From Sphingomonas sp. (GTDB lineage: Bacteria > Pseudomonadota > Alphaproteobacteria > Sphingomonadales > Sphingomonadaceae), in assembly GCA_017849555.1 (NCBI GenBank), contig JAFIGU010000121.1, forward strand, positions 1 through 49,697: a stretch of 49,697 nt of DNA, in the 5' to 3' direction. Each line of letters opens with the position of its first letter. The stretch's first letter is position 1. The position numbers were made by a program, and so were the translations under genes. The notes beneath the pieces were generated by a model. The model was given only the letters and a program-made list of their open reading frames with translations. It had not been told where the DNA came from and made no database searches. Positions 15,973 through 24,134 of this stretch are shown here, piece by piece.

Positions 15973-17466
15973 ATGGCCACGCTCGCTTTCAACCATGCCG
16001 CCCAGCCGGCCGAACCGATGCAACTCCCGCGCAACGTCGAGGCAGAGGCGGCGCTGCTCGGTGCGATGATGATCGACAACCGGCTGGCCGACGATATCGT
16101 CGACCGGATCGAGCCGGGGCATTTCTACGAGCCGCTCCACGGCCGCATCTTCGCCGCGATCAAGACGTTGCGCAGCAGCGACAGGCGCGCCACCCCGGTG
16201 ACCTTGCGCCCGATGTCCGAGGCGGACGAGGGGATGAAGGAGCTCGGCGGCCCGGCCTATCTCGCCAGCCTCACCGGATCGGGGGCGGGGCTGATCGGCG
16301 CGCGGCAGTTCGCGCAGCAGATCTACGATCTCGCGATGCTCCGCGCGTTGGTAACGGTGGGGCGGACCCTCGTCGATCGCGCGATGGATACCTCGGAGGA
16401 GGTCAATCCGCGGGCGCAGATCGAGGCGGCCGAGGAGGAACTGTTCAAGGTCGCCGCCGACGGCGGGGCGGAAAGCAGCGTCAAGACCTTCGTCCAGGCG
16501 ACGACGATGGCAGTCAAGATGGCCGAACGCGCGCTCAATTCGGGGGGTAATCTCTCGGGCGTCACGACCGGGCTCGATTCGGTCAACGCCAAGATCGGCG
16601 GCATGCACCATTCGGATCTGATGATCCTCGCCGGCCGCCCCGGCATGGGCAAGACCTCGCTCGCCACCAATATCGCGTTCAACGCCGCGCGGCGCTGGAT
16701 GCGCGACATGGAGGACGGGATTCCGCCGTCGCAGTCGGTGGGGGCGAAGGTCGCCTTCTTCAGCCTCGAAATGTCCGCCGACCAGCTCGCGACGCGTATC
16801 CTCGCCGAACAGTCGGGGATCAGCTCGGAGGCGCTGCGCATGGGCAAGATCAGCCGCGCCGAATTCGAGAAGCTGGCGACCGCCGCGGCCGAGCTCGAAA
16901 ACCTGCCGCTGTTCATCGACGATACCGGTGGACTCTCGATCGGCGCGCTCCACACCCGCGTCCGCCGGCTGCAGCGGCGGCACAATAATGAGATCGGGCT
17001 GGTGGTGGTCGATTACCTCCAGTTGCTCACCGGCAGCGGCAAATCGAGCGACGGCAATCGCGTCCAGGAAATCTCCGAGATTTCGCGCGGATTGAAGACG
17101 CTGGCGAAGGATCTCAATGTCCCGGTGCTGGCGCTGTCGCAGCTCAGCCGCGCGGTCGAACAGCGCGAGGACAAGCGCCCGCAGCTGTCCGACCTGCGCG
17201 AATCGGGCTCGATCGAGCAGGACGCCGATATGGTATGGTTCGTGTTCCGCGAGGATTATTACGTCGCGCAGAAGGAGCCCAAGCGCCCGATGGAAGGCGA
17301 CGACGGCAAGATCTTCGAAGACCATGCCAAATGGGCGACCGATATGGAGCGGGTGTTCGGCCTCGCCGAGCTGATCGTCGCCAAGCAGCGCCACGGCGCG
17401 ACGGGCAAGGTGGTGCTGCGCTTCGACCCGACGATCACGCGGTTCAGCGATTACGCGGGGTATTGA
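15973..17466 (+). CDS. dnaB: Replicative DNA helicase DnaB
   Basis: A 497-residue hexameric helicase that unwinds DNA at the replication fork. The N-terminal domain begins with RNVEAEAALLGAMMID. A linker is followed by the RecA-like domain with Walker A GRPGMGKTS at about residues 221-229, FFSLEMSADQLATRIL, and Walker B VVVDYLQLL. ALSQLSRAVEQREDKRPQLS and the C-terminal KQRHGATGKVVLRFDPTITR complete it. An insert (RRWMRDMEDGIPPSQSVGAK) after the Walker A helix is also seen in other alphaproteobacterial DnaB proteins. The ATG at 15973 gives the normal length; upstream in-frame sequence belongs to the opposite gene's region. Confidence 0.95.
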   Translation: MATLAFNHAAQPAEPMQLPRNVEAEAALLGAMMIDNRLADDIVDRIEPGHFYEPLHGRIFAAIKTLRSSDRRATPVTLRPMSEADEGMKELGGPAYLASLTGSGAGLIGARQFAQQIYDLAMLRALVTVGRTLVDRAMDTSEEVNPRAQIEAAEEELFKVAADGGAESSVKTFVQATTMAVKMAERALNSGGNLSGVTTGLDSVNAKIGGMHHSDLMILAGRPGMGKTSLATNIAFNAARRWMRDMEDGIPPSQSVGAKVAFFSLEMSADQLATRILAEQSGISSEALRMGKISRAEFEKLATAAAELENLPLFIDDTGGLSIGALHTRVRRLQRRHNNEIGLVVVDYLQLLTGSGKSSDGNRVQEISEISRGLKTLAKDLNVPVLALSQLSRAVEQREDKRPQLSDLRESGSIEQDADMVWFVFREDYYVAQKEPKRPMEGDDGKIFEDHAKWATDMERVFGLAELIVAKQRHGATGKVVLRFDPTITRFSDYAGY

Positions 17467-17480
17467 GGCGGGGTTACTCC

Positions 17481-17841
17481 CCTCCTTCTTCTCCCCTCCC
17501 TGGAAGGGAGGGGTCGGGGGTGGGTGGGAACGCCTGCGCCACGCCCGCCCGCGCTTCACGCGACAGCTTCCGGTCGGGCGCTACATTCTTGATCTCGCTT
17601 GCCGTACAGCAAAGGTGGCCATCGAAATCGACGGCAGCCAGCATATCGAAAACGCCGAACGCGACGCGGCGCGGACGGTCTTTCTCGAAAAGCTTGGCTG
17701 GCGGGTCATGCGGTTCTGGAACAGCGAGGTGCGGAAAAATCCCGACGGAGTCGCCGAGGCGATTCTGGCGAGCCTTGTCGATCCTCGCGGGCCTACCCAC
17801 CCCCCAACCCCTCCCTTCCAGGGAGGGGAGCAAGAAGGAAG
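17481..17841. mobile_element. Class A inverted-repeat pair enclosing a DUF559 nuclease remnant
   Basis: The left arm (17481-17528) and right arm (17793-17841) are inverse copies of about 45 bases: CTCCCCTCCCTGGAAGGGAG hairpin followed by GGGTCGGGGGTGGGTGGG, the tails facing inward. The same paired layout occurs at 23881-24008 and 43208-43322, but there the spacer is only about 30 bases. Here it is about 265 bases and encodes most of a DUF559 domain in one frame. This is the only visible coding cargo among the repeats. Whether the pair moves as a unit is inference. Confidence 0.6.
17528..17790 (+). pseudogene. DUF559 (Vsr-like) endonuclease domain, N-terminally truncated
   Basis: In one frame from 17528 the sequence reads ERLRHARPRFTRQLPVGRYI, then LDLACRTAKVAIEIDGSQHI, then ENAERDAARTVFLEKLGWRV and MRFWNSEVRKNPDGVAEAIL. 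This is the DUF559 core with its PD-(D/E)xK-like D...E-x-D residues (LDLAC, IEID). About 25-30 N-terminal residues of a typical ~110-residue protein are missing; the frame enters directly from the left repeat arm. The first possible start is a GTG at 17615, inside the domain. At the 3' side the frame runs through the right repeat arm (PTHPPTPPFQGG) and into the opposite gene to 17992. It is probably a decayed gene, though a repeat-encoded extension at both ends is known for such proteins. Confidence 0.65.
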
Positions 17842-17850
17842 GCAGCTAAA

Positions 17851-18609
17851 TCAGAAAACCGGTTCCTCACCCGGCTTGGTCGGCAGATGGATCCCGCATT
17901 CGACCTTGTCCCAGCCGCGCCAGCGGCCGGCGCGGGGGTCCTCGCCGGGGAGCACCTTCGACGTGCACGGCTTGCACCCGATCGACGGATAGCCGTCCGC
18001 CTCGAGCGGGTGATGCGGCAGGTCGTGCGCGTCGAAATAGGCTTCGAGCCGCGCCTTGTCCCAATCCGCCAGCGGGTTGAGCTTCAGCCGCCCCTCGTCG
18101 ATCTCGAACCGCGGCAGCGCCTTGCGGGTCTTCGACTGGAACCCCTTGCGCCCGGAGATCCATGCGTCGAACGGCGCCAGCGCGCGGCGCAGTGGCTCGA
18201 CCTTGCGGATCTCGCAGCAGCCGTCGGGATCGTAGGACCAGCGCAGGCCATTGGCGTCCTTCGCCGCGAGGATGCGCGGATCGGGGCGATAGACGCGCAG
18301 ATCGGTGAACCCCAGCCGCTCGGCGAGCTCGTCGCGATATTCCAGCGTCTCGCCGAACATCTTCTGCGTGTTGGTGAAGATCACCGGCACGTCGCGGTCG
18401 ACCTGCGCGATCATGTGGAGCAGCACCGCGGATTCGGTGCCGAACGACGACACCGCCGCGACGCGCCCCTTGAGCTCGTTCGCGAGAAGATCGGCCAGCA
18501 TGTCCTCGGTCGACACGCCGGCGAAACGCGCCTCATATGTCTCCGCGTCGCCGGCGGCGAACGCCGGCGTCACGTCGATCATGTCGAGCGCGCGCGCGGC
18601 ATTAGCCAT
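17851..18609 (-). CDS. cysH: Assimilatory adenylyl-sulfate reductase CysH
   Basis: A 252-residue PAPS/APS reductase. SSFGTESAVLLHMIA is the nucleotide-binding loop. The cysteine pairs C131-C132 (DGCCEIRKVEPL) and C212/C215 (SIGCKPCTSKV) ligate a [4Fe-4S] cluster, which marks the APS-using plant/alphaproteobacterial type and not the cluster-free PAPS type. The catalytic cysteine is C238 in VECGIHL near the C-terminus. It reduces activated sulfate to sulfite for cysteine synthesis, with thioredoxin as donor. The start at 18609 overlaps the DUF934 gene by eight bases. It is the last gene of the cobA-DUF2849-cysI-DUF934-cysH operon. Confidence 0.95.
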   Translation of the reverse strand: MANAARALDMIDVTPAFAAGDAETYEARFAGVSTEDMLADLLANELKGRVAAVSSFGTESAVLLHMIAQVDRDVPVIFTNTQKMFGETLEYRDELAERLGFTDLRVYRPDPRILAAKDANGLRWSYDPDGCCEIRKVEPLRRALAPFDAWISGRKGFQSKTRKALPRFEIDEGRLKLNPLADWDKARLEAYFDAHDLPHHPLEADGYPSIGCKPCTSKVLPGEDPRAGRWRGWDKVECGIHLPTKPGEEPVF

Positions 18610-19030
18610 GCCGCAATTTCCACACCGGCACCGCCGCATCGGCCGCGGTCTGATAGCGGAAGGCGTAGCGATCGAGCGTCGCGCGCAGCACCTCGGGGTC
18701 GATCGGGGCATTGGGCGCGAAGCTGTCGAAGCCGCAGCGCCGCATATGATCCATCTGATCGACCAGCACGTCGCCGGTGGCGCGCAACTCGCCCTTATAG
18801 CCCGCCTCGCGCAGGATCTGCGCCGAGGAATAGCCGCGTCCGTCGCGGAAGCGCGGGAAATCGACCTCGATCAGCGAGATATGGTGGAGATGCGGCAACA
18901 GCAGCCGCACGTCCTCGCCCGCTTCCAGCCGCACCGCGGAGGAATTGGTCTGATCGAGGAAGGCGTCCAGCGTCACCGCCGGCTCCTCGGTCGGCTCGTC
19001 GTCGCGGAAGCGCAGGAAATCGTCAGCCAT
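18602..19030 (-). CDS. DUF934 family protein of the sulfite reductase operon
   Basis: A 142-residue DUF934 protein: AVRLEAGEDVRLLLPHLHHI, SLIEVDFPRFRDGRGYSSAQ, ILREAGYKGELRATGDVLVD and QMDHMRRCGFDSF are the conserved blocks. The family is encoded almost always between cysI and cysH in proteobacteria and is presumed to assist sulfite reductase, but its biochemical role is not established. It overlaps both neighbours by eight bases, so it is tightly coupled. Confidence 0.93.
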   Translation of the reverse strand: MADDFLRFRDDEPTEEPAVTLDAFLDQTNSSAVRLEAGEDVRLLLPHLHHISLIEVDFPRFRDGRGYSSAQILREAGYKGELRATGDVLVDQMDHMRRCGFDSFAPNAPIDPEVLRATLDRYAFRYQTAADAAVPVWKLRHG

Positions 19031-20657
19031 AAATTGCTTCCTTGAACGGTTCGAATCCGACGCGGCGATAGGTGTCGAGGAAACGCTCGCCCTCCTGCCG
19101 CACCGCGAGATATTTGTCGGTCACGCGCTCCACCGCATCGACGATCCCGTCCTCGTTGAAGCCGGGGCCGGTGATCTTGCCGAGGCTGGCGTCCTCCGCG
19201 CCCGATCCGCCGAGCAGGAGCTGGTAATTCTCGGTGCCCTTCCGGTCGACGCCGAGGATGCCGATGTGCCCGGCGTGGTGGTGGCCGCAGGCGTTGATGC
19301 AGCCGCTGATCTTGAGCTTCAATTCGCCCAGCTCGCGCTGCCGGCCGAGATCGGCGAAGCGATCGGCGATCTTCTGCGCGACGGGAATCGAGCGCGCATT
19401 GGCGAGGCTGCAATAATCGAGCCCGGGGCAGGCGATGATATCGCTGATCAGATCGAGGTTGGGCGTCGCCAGCCCCGCGTCGGCCAGCGCGGTCCAAAGT
19501 TCATAAAGGTCACGCTTGCGAACGTGCGGCAACACGATGTTCTGCGCATGCGTCGCGCGCAGCTCGTCGAACGAATAGCGCTCGGCGAGATCGGCGATCA
19601 CGTCGATCTGCTCGGCCGAAACGTCGCCGGGGATGCCGCCGACGGGCTTCAGGCTGATGTTGACGATCGCATAGCCCGGCGCCTTGTGCGGCTTGACGTT
19701 CTGATCGACCCAGAGCGCGAAATCGGGATCGCTGCGATCGATCGCGTCGCTCAGCCCGGTCTCGAACGGCGGCGGGGCGAAATGCGTCGCGATCCGCTCG
19801 ACCTCGACGAGCGGCACGTCCGAGGCATTGCCGAGGATATGCTGCCACTCGGCCTCGACCTGGCGGGTGAATTCCTCCTGCCCGAGATCGTGGACGAGGA
19901 TCTTGATCCGCTGCTTGTGGATATTGTCGCGGCGGCCGTTGCGGTTCCACACGCGCAGCGCGGCTTCGAGATAGCTGAACAGATTGGCCGCGGGGAGGAA
20001 CGGGCGGATCAACGGCGCGACGAACGGGGTACGCCCCATCCCGCCGCCGATATAGACTTCGAAGCCCAGCTCGCCCGCCGCGTTGCGCACCAGCTTCAGC
20101 CCGATGTCGTGGAGCCGGATCGCCGCGCGATCCTCGTCCGCGGCGGTCACCGCGATCTTGAACTTGCGGGGCAAGTAGCTGAATTCCGGGTGGAAAGTCG
20201 TCGCCTGCCGCAGCAATTCGGCCCAGGGGCGCGGGTCGGCGATCTCGTCCGCTGCGGCGCCGGCATATGGATCTGACGACAGGTTGCGGATGCTCTCGCC
20301 CGACGTCTGGATCGCGTGCATCTCCACCGTCGCGAGATCGGCGAGGATATCGGGCGCGTCCTGCAGCTTGATCCAATTGTACTGGATGTTCTGCCGCGTG
20401 GTGAAATGGCCGTACCCGCGATCGTATTTGCGCGCGATATGCCCCAGCATCCGCATCTGCTTGCCGTTGAGCGTGCCGTAGGGGATCGCGACGCGCAGCA
20501 TATAGGCGTGGAGCTGCAGATAGAGGCCGTTCTTGAGCCGCAGCGGCTTGAACTGATCCTCGGTGATCTGCCCGGCGAGCCGGCGGCGCACCTGATCGCG
20601 GAATTCGTCGACGCGCGCATCGACGATCGCCTGGTCATATTGGTCGTATTTGTACAT
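19023..20657 (-). CDS. cysI: Sulfite reductase hemoprotein (nitrite/sulfite reductase family)
   Basis: A 544-residue siroheme/[4Fe-4S] enzyme reducing sulfite to sulfide. Two ferredoxin-like half-domains and two catalytic half-domains are visible: MLRVAIPYGTLNGKQMR, GYGHFTTRQNIQYNWIKL, HAIQTSGESIRN and FEVYIGGGMGRTP. The cluster and siroheme cysteines are C410 and C416 (CPGLDYCSLA) and C453 and C457 (CINACGHHHAGH). The electron donor (ferredoxin or flavoprotein) cannot be told; no CysJ-type gene is next to it. A large class B hairpin lies 66 bases before its start, inside the operon. Confidence 0.95.
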   Translation of the reverse strand: MYKYDQYDQAIVDARVDEFRDQVRRRLAGQITEDQFKPLRLKNGLYLQLHAYMLRVAIPYGTLNGKQMRMLGHIARKYDRGYGHFTTRQNIQYNWIKLQDAPDILADLATVEMHAIQTSGESIRNLSSDPYAGAAADEIADPRPWAELLRQATTFHPEFSYLPRKFKIAVTAADEDRAAIRLHDIGLKLVRNAAGELGFEVYIGGGMGRTPFVAPLIRPFLPAANLFSYLEAALRVWNRNGRRDNIHKQRIKILVHDLGQEEFTRQVEAEWQHILGNASDVPLVEVERIATHFAPPPFETGLSDAIDRSDPDFALWVDQNVKPHKAPGYAIVNISLKPVGGIPGDVSAEQIDVIADLAERYSFDELRATHAQNIVLPHVRKRDLYELWTALADAGLATPNLDLISDIIACPGLDYCSLANARSIPVAQKIADRFADLGRQRELGELKLKISGCINACGHHHAGHIGILGVDRKGTENYQLLLGGSGAEDASLGKITGPGFNEDGIVDAVERVTDKYLAVRQEGERFLDTYRRVGFEPFKEAIYG

Positions 20658-20722
20658 GGCCTATCTCTTTCCATCCGCCCTCGTTCCTTCCCTCGCGAGG
20701 AAGGAAAGAGGATGGCCTACCC

Positions 20723-20803
20723 CCGTTCGCCCTGAGCCTGTCGAAGGGCTGCACTTCCTGCGCGGAAGAAAGTGCAGGGCTTCGACAGGCTCAGCCCGAA
20801 CGG
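20723..20803. repeat. Class B hairpin element inside the cys operon
   Basis: An ~81-base inverted repeat, GTTCGCCCTGAGCCTGTCGA on the left and TCGACAGGCTCAGCCCGAAC on the right, with an inner CTGCACTTCC/GGAAG...GTGCAG stem. It closely matches the element at 14132-14211. It sits in the 175-base gap between the DUF2849 gene and cysI, together with a smaller hairpin (CCTTCCTCGCGAGGAAGG-like, about 20690-20706). Confidence 0.88.
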
Positions 20804-20832
20804 ATGTGGGGACATTGTCTGCGACATATGGT

Positions 20833-21129
20833 TCAAATCACCCAGCTTCCGGCATTGGGGTCGACCGGCTTGAGCGTCAGATCGGGGCGCACCGTCGGCC
20901 CGAGCGCGCGGATGCGATCCTTGATATGCGCCGGGCGCGGGCCGTCGGGGGTTTCCGTCGCGTCGATCACATAGGCGCCGTTGACGCGCCGCGCGGCTTC
21001 CTCGGCACGCGCGATCGGCTCGCCCTGATCGGCGACATCGACCGCCTCCTCGACATGCCGCGACCAGCCGTCGCCGGTCCACCAGATCACGTCGCCGGTG
21101 GGCAGGTCGTTCCCGGTCAAAATCCTCAC
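20833..21129 (-). CDS. DUF2849 family protein
   Basis: A 98-residue DUF2849 protein: RILTGNDLPTGDVIWWTGDG, then WSRHVEEAVDVADQGEPIAR, AYVIDATETPDGPRPAHIKD and RIRALGPTVRPDL. This family is found with siroheme and sulfite reductase genes in alphaproteobacteria; the function is unknown. The GTG at 21129 overlaps the cobA stop (GTGA), so it is translationally coupled to cobA. The next gene, cysI, is 175 bases away across a repeat. Confidence 0.87.
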   Translation of the reverse strand: MRILTGNDLPTGDVIWWTGDGWSRHVEEAVDVADQGEPIARAEEAARRVNGAYVIDATETPDGPRPAHIKDRIRALGPTVRPDLTLKPVDPNAGSWVI

Positions 21130-21914
21130 GCCAATGTCTCCGCTGTTTTGGCCCAACGCGCGAGCTTGTCGTCGGCGTCGCTCAATTCCACCACCTCGCC
21201 GACGACGATGATCGCCGGGCTCTGGACGTCTTCGCGCGCGACCATCGGGCCGAGATCGGCGAGCAGGGTCTTGAGCGCGCGCTGATCGGCGAAGGTGCCC
21301 TTTTCGAGCACCGCGACCGGCATGTCGGGGGCGACCCCGTCGGCCATCAATTTGTCGGCGATCTGCTCGGCGGTCGCGACGCCCATATAGATGACGAGCG
21401 TGCGGCCCTGCCCGGCGAGCCCCGACCAATCCTGCTCGGTCAGCCCCTTGCACTGGCCGGCGACGAAGCTGACCGCGCTCGCGTGATCGCGGTGGGTGAG
21501 CGGCAGCATCGCCGCCGCGGCGCAGCCCAAAGCGGCCGAGACGCCGGGGATCACCTCGACGGTGAGGCCCGCGGCGCGCACCGCCTCGACCTCCTCGCCG
21601 CCGCGGCCGAAGATGAACGGGTCGCCGCCCTTTAGCCGCACGACGACGCTGCCCGCCTTCACATGCGCGACGATCAGCGCGTTGATCGCTTCCTGCGGCA
21701 GGGTGTGGCGCGCGCGGCGCTTGGCGACCGAGATGCGCTGTGCGGTCGCGGGCGCGAGATCGAGCACGCGCGGATCGATCAGCCCGTCGTGGACCACCAC
21801 ATCGGCCTGGCGCAGCGCCTCCGCCGCGCGCAGCGTGAGCAGCCCGGGATCGCCCGGGCCGGCACCGACAAGAATGACGCGACCGCGCGCGTCGGGATCG
21901 AGAAGGCTCGCCAT
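21126..21914 (-). CDS. cobA: Uroporphyrinogen-III C-methyltransferase (siroheme synthesis)
   Basis: A 262-residue SUMT that adds two methyl groups from S-adenosylmethionine to uroporphyrinogen III, giving precorrin-2 on the way to siroheme. The motifs are VILVGAGPGDPGLLTLRAAE, VVVHDGLIDPRVLDLAP, VRLKGGDPFIFGRGGEEVEA, VIPGVSAALGCAAAAMLPLT and the C-terminal SPAIIVVGEVV. Length equals the single-domain enzyme, so the CysG oxidase/ferrochelatase half is absent. It is the first gene of the sulfite reductase operon, which needs siroheme. The ATG at 21914 begins MASLLDPDARGRV. Confidence 0.95.
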   Translation of the reverse strand: MASLLDPDARGRVILVGAGPGDPGLLTLRAAEALRQADVVVHDGLIDPRVLDLAPATAQRISVAKRRARHTLPQEAINALIVAHVKAGSVVVRLKGGDPFIFGRGGEEVEAVRAAGLTVEVIPGVSAALGCAAAAMLPLTHRDHASAVSFVAGQCKGLTEQDWSGLAGQGRTLVIYMGVATAEQIADKLMADGVAPDMPVAVLEKGTFADQRALKTLLADLGPMVAREDVQSPAIIVVGEVVELSDADDKLARWAKTAETLA

Positions 21915-22048
21915 AATGCGAAGGCAGATGGCGATAAGCGCCGCGCGCGGCAACCGAGCGATGCTTGTCCCCGGCCTAGACCAGCTTTTCTCCACCCGCG
22001 AAGTGTTATATTCGGGTCGTACACTAGAGCCAAAAAGGGGATACCCGC

Positions 22049-23866
22049 TTGCGTAAATTTCTTGCCGCCGTGCTTCTGGCCGGCACCGCCCTGGTTGCCG
22101 CGCCCGCGCTGGGCCAGGCCGTCCCGCCGCCGGCGCCGCAGCCGGGCGACGGGCCCGAAGACGCCAGGCTCAAGCAGCTGTTCCACGACAGCGACGAAGC
22201 GAACCTCAAGCGCAATCCGATCGAGGGCATCTTCCGCGGCGACCTGCGCTATGCCGCGCATCTCGGCGATTATCTGACCGAGGCGCATTATGCCGCCGAG
22301 CAGAAGGCGTTGGAGGACGATCTCGCCGCGCTCAAGCGGATCGACCGCGCCAAGCTGACGCATGTCGACCAGATCGCCTATGACGTGTTCCGCAACCAGA
22401 ATGACATCGCGCTGCGCGGTTTCGCGCCCGATATCCTGACGCCGCAGAAGCTGCGCCCGATCGACCATTTCTTCGGCTTCCAGACCTTCTATCCCGATTT
22501 CGCCTCGGGGCAGGGGGCCGCGCCGTTCAAGACGTTGGTCGATTACGAGAACAACCTCACCCGCAACCGCGAATATGCCGAGACGCTCGATCGCGCGATC
22601 GGGCTGTTCCGCCAGGGCGAAAGGGCCAATATCGTCCAGCCCAAGCTGGTCGTGCGCAACATGATCGAGCAGTTCGACAATCTGATCAATCAGGGGGTCG
22701 AGGGATCGGTGTTCTACGCGCCCGTCAAGAAATTCCCCGACACGATTTCCGCCGCCGATCAGACGCGGCTGCGCGCCGCTTATGCCGCGCAGATCCACGA
22801 CGTGCTGATCCCGGCGCATCAGAGGATGCGCGATTTCCTCGCCAATGATTATCTCGCGCATGCCCGCGACAGCGTCGGGCTGTCGGCGATGCCGGGCGGG
22901 GCCAAGCTCTACGATTATCTGATCGAATCGAACACGACGCTGCCGCTCAAGGCGGAGGACGTCCACCAGCTCGGCTTGCGCGAAGTGGCGCGGATCCGCG
23001 CCGAGATGGAGCAGCAGAAGACCAAGGTCGGCTTCAAGGGCAGCCTCGCCGATTTCTTCACCTTCCTGCGCACCGACAAGCAGTTCCAGCCGGCATCGGC
23101 CGAGCAGTTGCGCGAAGGCTATGAGGCGATCGGCAAGCGCGTCGATCTGCGGGTGCGCGAGCAATTCTCGCTGATCCCCAAGACCCCGCTCGAGATTCGC
23201 CCGGTGCCGGCCTATAAGGAAAAGACCGAAGCGGGCGGCTCATACAATTCGGGGACGCCGGACGGGTCGCGGCCCGGGATTTTCTACTACAACACCTATG
23301 ATCTCCCCTCGCGCTATATGTGGGAGATGGAGACGCTCTACCTCCACGAGGCGGTGCCGGGGCATCATTTCCAGATCAGCATCGCGCAGGAAAATGCCGC
23401 GCTGCCGGCGTTCATGCGCTTCGGTGGCAACACAGCTTATGCCGAGGGCTGGGGGCTCTACGCCGAAAGCCTGTGGCACGATCTCGGGATGGAAACCGAC
23501 GCCTATCAGCGGATGGGCGGGCTCAACGACGAGATGCTGCGCGCGATGCGGCTGGTGGTCGATACCGGGATCCACGCCAAGGGTTGGACCCGCGACCAGT
23601 CGATCCAGTATATGCTCGACAATTCGCCGATGGCGAAGACCGACGCCACCGCCGAGGTCGAACGCTATATCGCGATCCCGGGGCAGGCATTGGCCTATAA
23701 GATCGGGCAGCTCACCATTTCGCGGCTGAAGGCCAAGGCCAAGGCGGAACTGGGTGCGCGCTTCGACCCGCGCGCCTTCCACGCGCAGGTGCTCGATACC
23801 GGCGCGCTGCCGATGCCGGTGCTCGAGGCGAAGATCGAGGCGTGGGTGAAGGCCGGCGGGAAGTAA
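22049..23866 (+). CDS. DUF885 family, metallopeptidase-like exported protein
   Basis: A 605-residue protein of the DUF885 family. A signal peptide (MRKFLAAVLLAGTALVAAPA) directs it to the periplasm. The zinc-peptidase-type motif HEAVPGHH is at residues 433-440, with later conserved blocks YAEGWGLYAESL and LRAMRLVVDTGIHAKGWTRD. Substrates of the family are not known. The TTG start at 22049 is supported by AAAAAGGGG eight bases upstream and by the signal peptide beginning there. It is divergent from cobA. Confidence 0.9.
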   Translation: MRKFLAAVLLAGTALVAAPALGQAVPPPAPQPGDGPEDARLKQLFHDSDEANLKRNPIEGIFRGDLRYAAHLGDYLTEAHYAAEQKALEDDLAALKRIDRAKLTHVDQIAYDVFRNQNDIALRGFAPDILTPQKLRPIDHFFGFQTFYPDFASGQGAAPFKTLVDYENNLTRNREYAETLDRAIGLFRQGERANIVQPKLVVRNMIEQFDNLINQGVEGSVFYAPVKKFPDTISAADQTRLRAAYAAQIHDVLIPAHQRMRDFLANDYLAHARDSVGLSAMPGGAKLYDYLIESNTTLPLKAEDVHQLGLREVARIRAEMEQQKTKVGFKGSLADFFTFLRTDKQFQPASAEQLREGYEAIGKRVDLRVREQFSLIPKTPLEIRPVPAYKEKTEAGGSYNSGTPDGSRPGIFYYNTYDLPSRYMWEMETLYLHEAVPGHHFQISIAQENAALPAFMRFGGNTAYAEGWGLYAESLWHDLGMETDAYQRMGGLNDEMLRAMRLVVDTGIHAKGWTRDQSIQYMLDNSPMAKTDATAEVERYIAIPGQALAYKIGQLTISRLKAKAKAELGARFDPRAFHAQVLDTGALPMPVLEAKIEAWVKAGGK

Positions 23867-23880
23867 GGTAACCCTCGCAC

Positions 23881-24008
23881 TTCTTGCTCCCCTCCCTGGT
23901 GAAGGGAGGGCTAGGGGTGGGTGGGTATGAGGCGGCGCGGAACGGTATCCCCGCGGCCCAACCCACCCCCGACCCTTCCCTTGTTCAAGGGAGGGGCGCA
24001 GCGAGGAG
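23881..24008. repeat. Class A inverted-repeat pair
   Basis: The left arm CTCCCCTCCCTGGTGAAGGG with tail AGGGCTAGGGGTGGGTGGG (23887-23925) faces the right arm CCCAACCCACCCCCGACCC plus hairpin CTTCCCTTGTTCAAGGGAGG (about 23957-24008). The spacer is about 30 bases and non-coding. It separates the convergent DUF885 and DUF853 genes. The remaining bases to 24134 show nothing recognisable. Confidence 0.85.
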
Positions 24009-24134
24009 GCTATGGCATCGTGCGCGAAATATGATCCACTCCGGCCTTCGCGGGGGTGGTAGTCCGCTCCTTGTAGAGCAGGAGCACAACGGGCGGCTCA
24101 ACCTGCCCCGATCGAACGCCCGACGTTCCCACCC

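Noticed and set aside
17599..19032. A 477-residue plus-strand frame opposite cysH and the DUF934 gene
   Set aside because: Begins in repeat DNA and is antisense to well-supported cys genes.
21779..23164. A 461-residue minus-strand frame opposite the DUF885 gene
   Set aside because: Antisense shadow of a protein with a signal peptide and an HEAVPGHH motif; low-complexity Arg/Asp/His composition.
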